This document shows positions 13,946-21,088 of a DNA stretch of 64,000 bases, piece after piece. Every line of letters starts with the position of its first letter. The stretch's first letter is position 1. The stretch spans positions 457,832 through 521,831 of the forward strand of contig JACHLF010000002.1 of NCBI GenBank assembly GCA_014204435.1, read 5' to 3'. Below the pieces are notes generated by a model. The model did not search any database. It was not told the DNA's origin and worked only from the letters and a program-made list of their open reading frames with translations. A program made the translations under genes and the position numbers. Source of the DNA: Mycobacteroides chelonae. GTDB taxonomy: Bacteria > Actinomycetota > Actinomycetes > Mycobacteriales > Mycobacteriaceae.

Positions 13946-16373
13946 TACTTTGTGCGGCTGCGATGGGCGCGGAGCCGTGTGTTTCTAGACAGGTGATTTC
14001 GCCGGTGCTGCCGTTAATGCGGATCCGCTGCCCGGACCGGATCGCTTCGGTGGCGCCCGAGACATTCAGCACGGCGGGAATGCCGTATTCGCGCCCGATT
14101 ACGGCGGCGTGCGACAGCATGCCCCCGACCTCGGTCACCACGCCGATGATGAGGCCCAGCGCTGGGGTCCACCCGGGATCGGTGAAGCGAGTGACCAAAA
14201 TATCGCCGGTTCGTAGCTCTCCGATGTCGGACAGAGAGGCGATCACTCGCGCTGTGCCTTCGGCGATACCGGGGCTGCAGCCTAACCCCGCCAATTCGCC
14301 GGAAGCAGATGAGATTGGAGCAGCGCCGCCGCCGAGCTCATGTGGCGGTGTCAGATCGCGGTAGCCCTCGTACATGGCCCGACGGAAGGCGATGTTCCGC
14401 GTGAGAGTGCCAGATCCGCGCCGGCTTTGGGCGAGGTCTGCGAGCTCGTGAACAGACAGCATGAACACATCACACGGATCGGCAAGATGGCCATCGCGTG
14501 CCAACCGCAACCCGGCCTCCACGACATAGGCACGCACAATCGCGTAAGCCTGAGATGAAAACTCACGCATGCGTTCGCGAGCGACTAGGTAGCTGCGGGC
14601 GCGATGGACATGCTTGTTGAGTGCCCGTTCGAACCGAATGCGTATCAACGGGTTTGAACGGACCCGGCAGCGCACCGAAGCGAATTCCGCTTCGAATCTT
14701 TTCCGCTGGTTTGCCAGCGATACGGCGGGGTCTGTAGGCGGGTTGTCGTTCTCGATCATGGACTCGACCATCCTGCGGACCCGTATCGGTTCCTCCGACC
14801 AACGCGGGCAGGTGAGATCAAGTTCGGCATCGGCATGGAAGCCGTGTTCGCCCAGAAAGTCCGCGAGCGCGTCATGCCAGTTATCGCCTGCGAACCCGTC
14901 GCGGATAGCCGTCCGATACAGGTTGACGATGCCATCCTGTATCGCCATATGGCTCACTTCTGCTAAGCCGCCTATGAGGTCGACCACTGCGGTATTGCCG
15001 CGAGTGGCGCTGTCGATTTTGTCCACTAGTGTCGTGAAATCGCCTTGAACACTGGAATTGTGATAGATGGTGGCGAAGTAGGCCCGTTCAGTGTTCGCAT
15101 GGAACGTCAGTAGGCAGTCCACGAGATCAACTACGAACTCGTGGTCATTGGTGTCGGTGAGCCGCGCAGCGCGGTTACGCCATGCCTGGTACTTGGCCGG
15201 CCAAGCTGCTGTGAATCTTTCCACCTCACTGAGATGCCTATGTACGGTTCTCTGAAGTGCCAGCGCGGTAGGAAGCGCGCGCGCGATCGTCGATGGTCTT
15301 ATCGGTGTATGGAGCGGTCCTGCATCGCCGTAGTCGGCCGACACGCCCAATCCGTAGTCGAAGACCCGCTCGTTGTACCCAGGAATCTTGCGATAGCACT
15401 GCTTGACTGCGCTCACGTTCCAGTATGGGCGACCGTAAAACATCGCCATCCAATCACGGACTTCGCCGTCGTCCAGTAATTTCAGTGAGTTCCAGAATCG
15501 CTGCATCGAAGGCTGGAAAGCGTTGTCGTATAGGGAGAACATCAGCGGTGTGCATACCCGGGCTGACACGCCGCCGTCGCGCAGATCGGCGTCGGAGAAC
15601 TGTTCGATGTCAGTGCGCCAGATGACTGTCGTGATCGCACGCGACTGTAGGAGCCATAGCTTTCCTGAGGTGTCGATCGCCCATTCAATGTCCTGTGGCC
15701 GATGCCTAAACGCCTGTATTTGCAACATCAGTCGAGCGATCTCCGCCGCTTCGGCTCCGCTCAGTTCGGGAGCCTCAGGCCCGTCAACGCGTTGTGTCAC
15801 TGTACCGTCATCGAGTCTGACAGTCAGCCTCGTAGGGGTGACTCTTCCGGATACCAGCGGCTCGCCGAGACCACGGCAGCATTCGATCAACCCGCGGTCC
15901 TCTATCCCCGAGACCGGGTCGATTGTGAAGCCAACACCGGCGGTTCTGGCGTCGACGAGACTTTGGACGAGGACTGCGACAGTTGCCCTCCGTGGGTCGA
16001 GGCCTCTGTCAGACAAATAGGCATGAACTCGTTTACTGTCAATAGAATTGCGGCAGTCGGTGATTCGGCTTCTCAAGCATGCGATATCCGTCACGTCTAG
16101 ATACGACTCGTATTGCCCTGCGAAACTTGCGTCGTCGAGGTCTTCGAATACCCCGCTCGACCTGACAGCTACGGGGAAACCACCCAGCGCGTCAACCCAC
16201 TGCGCGAGGTCGGCATCTTCGAGACGTTCCAGGGAGGTGTCCGCTGGGATGACGAAACCGGCTGGCACATCGAACCCGTGGACCGCCAGTTCGTGCAAAG
16301 TGGCAGCCTTGCCTCCCGCGACGTTGGTGCGGAAATCGCCAGAGCCAAGAAACATTGGCGTTTTAGTAGTCAT
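13926..16373 (-). CDS. PEP-synthase-like phosphotransferase/ligase, copy 1
   Basis: An 815-residue protein with the same build as the gene at 6595-9174: an N-terminal PPDK-type ATP-grasp domain (GGKAATLHELAVHGFDVPAGF, VAVRSSGVFED, FAGQYESYLDV, DIEWAIDTSGKLWLLQSRAITT), a long helical middle, and a C-terminal swivelling domain with GGMLSHAAVIGREYGIPAV, catalytic His755. It lacks the PEP-binding barrel. Relatives include rifampin phosphotransferase and the prodiginine/tambjamine condensing enzymes PigC, RedH and TamQ. AGGAG lies four bases before the ATG, and the gene overlaps the aminotransferase-reductase fusion by 11 bases. Following directly after an amine-forming enzyme, it may couple or phosphorylate that amine; this is inference. 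Confidence 0.85.
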   Translation of the reverse strand: MTTKTPMFLGSGDFRTNVAGGKAATLHELAVHGFDVPAGFVIPADTSLERLEDADLAQWVDALGGFPVAVRSSGVFEDLDDASFAGQYESYLDVTDIACLRSRITDCRNSIDSKRVHAYLSDRGLDPRRATVAVLVQSLVDARTAGVGFTIDPVSGIEDRGLIECCRGLGEPLVSGRVTPTRLTVRLDDGTVTQRVDGPEAPELSGAEAAEIARLMLQIQAFRHRPQDIEWAIDTSGKLWLLQSRAITTVIWRTDIEQFSDADLRDGGVSARVCTPLMFSLYDNAFQPSMQRFWNSLKLLDDGEVRDWMAMFYGRPYWNVSAVKQCYRKIPGYNERVFDYGLGVSADYGDAGPLHTPIRPSTIARALPTALALQRTVHRHLSEVERFTAAWPAKYQAWRNRAARLTDTNDHEFVVDLVDCLLTFHANTERAYFATIYHNSSVQGDFTTLVDKIDSATRGNTAVVDLIGGLAEVSHMAIQDGIVNLYRTAIRDGFAGDNWHDALADFLGEHGFHADAELDLTCPRWSEEPIRVRRMVESMIENDNPPTDPAVSLANQRKRFEAEFASVRCRVRSNPLIRIRFERALNKHVHRARSYLVARERMREFSSQAYAIVRAYVVEAGLRLARDGHLADPCDVFMLSVHELADLAQSRRGSGTLTRNIAFRRAMYEGYRDLTPPHELGGGAAPISSASGELAGLGCSPGIAEGTARVIASLSDIGELRTGDILVTRFTDPGWTPALGLIIGVVTEVGGMLSHAAVIGREYGIPAVLNVSGATEAIRSGQRIRINGSTGEITCLETHGSAPIAAAQSSAGSPA

Positions 16374-19062
16374 GAGACTCCTGAAGGGTAGGGATTGATG
16401 CCTTCAGTCCGTGACGGGCGGCGAGCGCGCGTGCGGCCTGCACCCCGGCTACCGTGAGCGCGCCGAACGATGGGCTCGGAGTGGCTGGCTCGAAGCCAAG
16501 CAAGATGGTCTCTGCCATGCAGGCATAAACCGTACCCGCGGGCAGCCCCGTTCCGGGGAATTCAGGAGTTTGGCCGTCGGGCAGCAGTATCCGGCCACCT
16601 GAGATAAGTGTGACGTTCGGCAGATCGCCCACGCTCGGGTCGACATCGCCGGGTACGGCCAGATCACAGATGACTACCGGTCGGTCCGACGCCACGTCGG
16701 AGGCAGTGATGATCGGAACCGCAGAGTTGCTCGCAGTGACAATCATGCGACACTCTCGCAGCGCCACTGCGTCCTCGCTGACGTGCACGGCGCCGTCTAG
16801 GCGGGAAGCGACGCGCTGCAGCCGTGACTTCGTGCCGGCCCTTCCGACAAGTGTGATCGAATTGCTATGGGGAGCAAGTAGTTCAGCCATGACAGCACCG
16901 ATGTTTCCGATTGCGCCGACCACCCCTACCGCCCGGTCGTCCGGGGGCAAATTCGACAAGTGTGAGCGCAGTAGCTCGTACGCACACGCGGCAGTCAGTG
17001 AGTTACCCGAAGTCACCCGAACCGAATCCTCGATGACATCCCGCGCCGCGCCGGTGACGATCGAGGTGTAGCCGCCGAGTCCGACGACCGAGGCTCCGAT
17101 CTTGATCGCGTACTCCACAGCATCGAGTACCAGATTGCGAAGCCACGCGCCGTGTCCTGAACGTTGGCATTCAACGGCCTGTGATGCTGTGATGGGCACG
17201 CCGATCACGCATACTTCGACGGAGCTTCCGTCCACAGAATCCACTAATTCCCTGGTGATTTTGAATGGTTCGAGTATCCCGCGAGTGCGGTCAAACAGCG
17301 CGGCGCATTGTGTATCGGTCCAGGATGCGAGCTCCGGCGCATGTTCACGGAGATCGCCGGGCTCTCTCAGATTGGCAAGGAAGGCCACACGCGGGGGTTT
17401 CCCCCAAACCGGTGTGCTGCGGCCGTTGAGTTGCCGGGGACGAGAGATCGCCTGCGGCGGAACCCAGTCGATGTTTGACGGCTCTGTTAGATGCGTGAGC
17501 AGCACGTCGAATTCGCCGCGTTGGATTAGAGCGGCCATCGCATCGAGCGCCGTTCCGGTCTTTTCGATTTCGGTGGGTTGGATGTACGCAGATGGCTGGA
17601 TACGTAATGTCATCGGCGCCGATAGCGTCGGCATAACTCGGATGCGATGGACATGCAGAAGATATCCGGCAACGACATAGCCGAAGAATTCGGGCCGGAC
17701 GAACTCGGCGAGAACGCGTGAAATACCCTGTGGAGGGCTTAGTTCTATACCGATGAGCAATCCGCGACCACGGACATCTGCGATGACGCTGGGCCACCGA
17801 GTGGCAATCTGTTTGAGCCGTTCGATCAGCAATTCCCCCGCGTCGATTACCTGCGACTGGGCAGACTCGAGAAGATCCAGCGATGCCTGGGCGACAGTTG
17901 CAGAGAAGTCGTCGTCAGAGAATGTCGATGTGTGGTACCTGCCGAAATCACTTATGTAATGGGTTGATTCGACGAGCATCGCCGAAATCTTCGCAAGGCT
18001 GCCCCCGAGCGACTTCGATAGCAGATAGTAGTCAGCTCGCACTCCAGAGGGCTCCGACGCCAGAAATGTTCCGGTGCGGCCCATCCCGCATTGAATCTCG
18101 TCGAAAACAAGCGCCGCGTGATGCCGGTTGGCCATGTCCCGCAGCGCCTGCAGAGTGGCGTTCGGCACCTCGTGAACGCCACCTTCCCCTTGAATCGGCT
18201 CAGCGAAGCAAGCGGCGACAGTAGATACGTGTTCCCAGGTTGCACGCGGCACGCCCGAAGAATCAAATGTAATGAGGCAGAACGGCACCCGCTCAGAATC
18301 GAACGCATCCACGATGGCCTCGGGATCCCAGGTGTCGAGCCGGATACGTCGTGGCCCAGGCGCCGCTAAGTCAGTTGAGATGCTTGTGCGGTCCGTTAGG
18401 GCGGCCGCCGCAGCGGTGTTCCCGTGGAAGGCTCCGGCGAGGGAGACGAAGGCGGGTTGTCGCCGGGACATCGCAGTGAGGACGGCGGCCGATTCGGTGA
18501 GTAGGTCGGAGATAGACCGAACACTGCCGCCGATGTCGATGCCGACACTGTCTACTCCGTCTCGCCGGGCACGGCGCAGCTCACGCTCGACACTGTCGTG
18601 CAGTGCCGCGAGTCGCCGCGCTCGGGCTACCGTCGCGTGCTTGACTGCCGCTTCGACGGCATCGGCCCCACTCGAACCCAGGGTGACAACGTATTCCGCG
18701 CCGGTGGATTCGCCCACTTGCGCGGACAGTCGGGCGGCAAGGCTGCCGGCGACAGCGCGCACGCTGGCTTGTGCGCTGAACGGTGACTGCTGGCGTAAGC
18801 ACCGCTCGGCGACTTCGATGAGATGTGGATGGTTGTGGCCGAACAGCCCGCTGCCGTGCCCTCCAACGAGGTCGAGAACCTCGCCGTCGCTGGCAGGGTG
18901 TGTGTCGAAGACCAGGGTATCGCGGTTGGCGGCGCGGTAGACGACGTCCAGGTTCAGCGCATGCAACAGTCGCGCTTGCTCGGGTCTGGCGTGACGCGCG
19001 AATGCGTTCTCAAGACGAATACTCGCTTTTGGGCGTGCGCCAGTTGTATTTGTATAACTCAT
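16363..19062 (-). CDS. Class-III aminotransferase fused to acyl-ACP reductase
   Basis: An 899-residue bifunctional enzyme. Residues about 30-480 are a fold-type I class-III aminotransferase: GGHGSGLFGHNHP, the DEIQCGMGRTG motif (321-331) and the PLP lysine in LLSKSLGG (Lys350). Residues about 560-890 resemble cyanobacterial long-chain acyl-ACP reductase: GLGGYTSIV, then TSGNSLTAA, the NADPH motif GVVGAIGNIG (713-722) and VYACMAETILLGFE, whose Cys848 aligns with the catalytic Cys294 of the Synechococcus enzyme. Together they would reduce a fatty acyl-ACP to the aldehyde and transaminate it to a fatty amine without releasing the aldehyde. It lies immediately after an ACP gene (ATGA). Functional parallels are TamH and PigE of tambjamine and prodigiosin synthesis. 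Domain assignment is by reading motifs, not by alignment software. Confidence 0.85.
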   Translation of the reverse strand: MSYTNTTGARPKASIRLENAFARHARPEQARLLHALNLDVVYRAANRDTLVFDTHPASDGEVLDLVGGHGSGLFGHNHPHLIEVAERCLRQQSPFSAQASVRAVAGSLAARLSAQVGESTGAEYVVTLGSSGADAVEAAVKHATVARARRLAALHDSVERELRRARRDGVDSVGIDIGGSVRSISDLLTESAAVLTAMSRRQPAFVSLAGAFHGNTAAAAALTDRTSISTDLAAPGPRRIRLDTWDPEAIVDAFDSERVPFCLITFDSSGVPRATWEHVSTVAACFAEPIQGEGGVHEVPNATLQALRDMANRHHAALVFDEIQCGMGRTGTFLASEPSGVRADYYLLSKSLGGSLAKISAMLVESTHYISDFGRYHTSTFSDDDFSATVAQASLDLLESAQSQVIDAGELLIERLKQIATRWPSVIADVRGRGLLIGIELSPPQGISRVLAEFVRPEFFGYVVAGYLLHVHRIRVMPTLSAPMTLRIQPSAYIQPTEIEKTGTALDAMAALIQRGEFDVLLTHLTEPSNIDWVPPQAISRPRQLNGRSTPVWGKPPRVAFLANLREPGDLREHAPELASWTDTQCAALFDRTRGILEPFKITRELVDSVDGSSVEVCVIGVPITASQAVECQRSGHGAWLRNLVLDAVEYAIKIGASVVGLGGYTSIVTGAARDVIEDSVRVTSGNSLTAACAYELLRSHLSNLPPDDRAVGVVGAIGNIGAVMAELLAPHSNSITLVGRAGTKSRLQRVASRLDGAVHVSEDAVALRECRMIVTASNSAVPIITASDVASDRPVVICDLAVPGDVDPSVGDLPNVTLISGGRILLPDGQTPEFPGTGLPAGTVYACMAETILLGFEPATPSPSFGALTVAGVQAARALAARHGLKASIPTLQESHDY

Positions 19063-19514
19063 AGAATCCGTTGATTACGTACGAGTTCGGCGATGACATG
19101 GTCGGCGATATCATCCACAGTGATCAAATGTGTAGTTTGCTCATCAGATATTCCGATATGAAACGTGTCCTCAAGTTCCACCACAAGCTCTGTGGCGCGA
19201 ATTGAGTCTAGCCCGTAATCGACAAGGGGTCGTGCGGTGTCGATTTGTGTTGCTTGTAGAACCTTTCGAACTATTTCGAGTGCTGTGACTCGCACATAAA
19301 TCGCTGGTAAACGCGAGTTTTTTGGACAGATCGGCCTGGTAGATGACCTATGGCGATCCTGTATTCCGTCAGGTTTGTGCTCTGCCTGTGCCGGCGTCGT
19401 TTGCTTTTCAAATTGCTGTACGTCGTGCTCGTGAAAATCGATCGAGTCTATTCGCTGACTGTTTTTCTCGTTCAGTCTGCCTAAATCTGCGAGCCCACTT
19501 GTATTGCTATTCAT
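19059..19514 (-). CDS. Acyl carrier protein 1 with N-terminal extension
   Basis: First visible gene of the operon. The C-terminal 75 residues are an acyl carrier protein (VTALEIVRKVLQATQ, phosphopantetheine site DYGLDS with Ser104, then IRATELVVELEDTF). The ATG at 19514 is supported by GAGGGAGAG just upstream and gives 151 residues, with about 75 hydrophilic, low-complexity N-terminal residues of no recognisable domain. The frame stays open to 19724, so other starts exist, and an internal GTG would give a plain ACP. The stop overlaps the aminotransferase-reductase start (ATGA), making this the probable acyl donor for that enzyme. Confidence 0.8.
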   Translation of the reverse strand: MNSNTSGLADLGRLNEKNSQRIDSIDFHEHDVQQFEKQTTPAQAEHKPDGIQDRHRSSTRPICPKNSRLPAIYVRVTALEIVRKVLQATQIDTARPLVDYGLDSIRATELVVELEDTFHIGISDEQTTHLITVDDIADHVIAELVRNQRIL

Positions 19515-19876
19515 TCTCTCCCTCGGTACGTCGGCGACCCTTCCTACTGAGCGGATATGAAGCTGGCCTTGAGTATTCACAACATCAGTAATCGCCGTCT
19601 CTGCACGGAGGAGAGAAAACGTCAGTGTTTTCTTGGTTCCCGTAACAACGTCAGGAGACGGGGTAGGTGACATCAACGTGACCCCGCTGTTCGCTGAGGA
19701 AAGAGTCCGGAACGTGGTCTGCAAGGCACCGGTGGCCGAGGTGCTGCGGTTACAGCGCCGCGAGGTCGTCCTCGCTTCCGGTAGCTGTCACTCTTAGCTT
19801 CATGGGAGACAGCTCTCTAGCCGCCTACGCGCACACCACCCTGGGGTACTCCCGCAACCTGATGCTGTCCGTCGGT
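19515..19876. promoter_or_regulatory. Upstream region of the biosynthetic operon
   Basis: About 360 bases between the first operon gene and the IS3 remnant. It must hold the operon promoter unless transcription enters from the island. I see no convincing -10/-35 pair and no recognised gene. A pair of 7-base inverted arms (AGCTGTC at 19783-19789 and GACAGCT at 19808-19814) could form a hairpin near the IS remnant. A plus-strand stretch reading VTPLFAEERVRNVVCKAPVAE (about 19676-19740) is protein-like but has no supported start and is not recognised. Confidence 0.4.
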
Positions 19877-20285
19877 GTCCGGACCGCGCCACTGGTAGTA
19901 CGCATGCTTGGAGAACCCCAACACCCGACAGGTCACTGCGACCGACACCCTATTCGGGCACCGGCCGCAGCCAATTCGTGGACCAGCGGGAACACATTTT
20001 TGGGGACGCCGACCCCAACTTGATGTTGGCTTGGGACAAATACGCTGCCGCCCGCCGCAACACCTCGTTCTCCTGCTCTAACAGCCGGTTGCGGCGGCGA
20101 ACCCCGTCTTCGATGTCAGAGCGTTCACCCCCAGTTGTGCACCGTGGGCTTCACCGACCCCGAAATCCGCGGCGATCAGGGTCAACCGCTCATCACCTTG
20201 ACGGGCGATCCGCACAACATCGTTGGTGAGCGGCTTTGGGGCGGATTGCCTTGCGCTTGCTTTACCCACTGCGACGAAGACCCGA
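19877..20285 (-). pseudogene. IS3-family transposase remnant (orfA and start of orfB)
   Basis: Reading the minus strand gives, in shifting frames, the pieces of an IS3-type element: an orfA N-terminus (KPLTNDVVRIARQGDERLTL, then IAADFGV), the orfA leucine-zipper tail (DIEDGVRRRNRLLEQENEVL followed by RRAAAYLSQANIKLG), and the beginning of orfB (PLVHELAAAGARI, then after a frameshift VSVAVTCRVLGFSKHAYYQW). At least two frameshifts and an internal deletion break it, and the DDE catalytic part of orfB is absent. It cannot be active. It marks past insertion activity between the biosynthetic cluster and the metallohydrolase gene. Confidence 0.8.
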
Positions 20286-20753
20286 AGCGTAGTACCCGCT
20301 GCGGAGAAGGAGTGCCGTCGGTTCCCCCAACATGACGGTGACTAAGAAGATCATCGCGCGTCGGAACTCCTCCCCATGCCATCGTGTTCCGCTCGACGTG
20401 GCAGGAAGTCCTTCGCTTACCGACAGGTGGTGGGCCAGTTCATGCAACACGGTGCTCTCGCGACCGTAAGTCCTGTCTTTCATGGGAATCGCCACCGTCG
20501 CGGTTGAAGGCTCGTAGTGAGCCCTACTTTGTCCGCGTCGTTCTCTTACGCAGACTGGACCGGCGTTCGGGTACTGCTCGCGGACTGAGTCCGACGCCAG
20601 CACCCCGTCTACGTACCTCTGTACGGACGGTATGTCGGCGAATCGCTTCTGCATGGGAACGTTGATGAGGGAACCGTGGAAGTTCACGATTCCGCCTCTG
20701 TCGATGACCGCGGACCACTGGTCTTCTGCCGCGTAAACCGCTGACGCGCTCAC
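20262..20753 (-). CDS. Small putative zinc metallohydrolase (TIGR04338-like)
   Basis: A 163-residue protein with the zinc-protease signature HELAHHLS (HExxH) and a downstream RWHGEEFRRA that could give the third ligand. Size and layout match the TIGR04338 family of actinobacterial, often plasmid- or island-borne, metallohydrolases. The GTG start overlaps the stop of the upstream small gene (GTGA). The C-terminus (LLLRSGYYASGLRRSG) abuts the IS3 remnant and may have been slightly altered by it. The biological role is unknown. Confidence 0.7.
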   Translation of the reverse strand: MSASAVYAAEDQWSAVIDRGGIVNFHGSLINVPMQKRFADIPSVQRYVDGVLASDSVREQYPNAGPVCVRERRGQSRAHYEPSTATVAIPMKDRTYGRESTVLHELAHHLSVSEGLPATSSGTRWHGEEFRRAMIFLVTVMLGEPTALLLRSGYYASGLRRSG

Positions 20754-21088
20754 TTGCGGCGCCTATTGCCGAGCGAAGAGACCTTGCAGGGGGACGGTGG
20801 CGACTCAAGGTTTTTGAGTGCATCCTTGGAGATGATGGCGCCTTCCCCATGGGTGGCACGTTTCTGAAGGTCTTGGTATTTCTCCTTGAGGTCAACATGT
20901 CTGTGCGTGAGTGCCGGCCGGGTTACGGTTGCTTCTCTGCGAAGGGTGTCGATGACCAGCCTGTCGGTGACTGTTACAACGCGAGGTTTCTCAGTGATGA
21001 GGAGCCGATGCATAGCAGCGACGTTTTTCTTCCGCTCTGCGTCGATTTCTTCCGCGACCGAGGGGATGCTGTCACGATGATGTGTCAT
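20750..21088 (-). CDS. Small mobile-element accessory protein (DUF6262-like?)
   Basis: A 112-residue basic, helical protein (EEIDAERKKNVAAMHRLL, then a predicted HTH-like stretch, then LKEKYQDLQKRA). Its size, charge pattern and place directly after the tail of a recombinase-like protein recall the third, small gene of tri-recombinase (GIT/RIT-type) elements, but I recognise this only by layout. It overlaps both neighbours: 17 bases with the upstream composite ORF and GTGA with the metallohydrolase. No clear ribosome-binding site precedes the ATG, consistent with translational coupling. Confidence 0.5.
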   Translation of the reverse strand: MTHHRDSIPSVAEEIDAERKKNVAAMHRLLITEKPRVVTVTDRLVIDTLRREATVTRPALTHRHVDLKEKYQDLQKRATHGEGAIISKDALKNLESPPSPCKVSSLGNRRRK

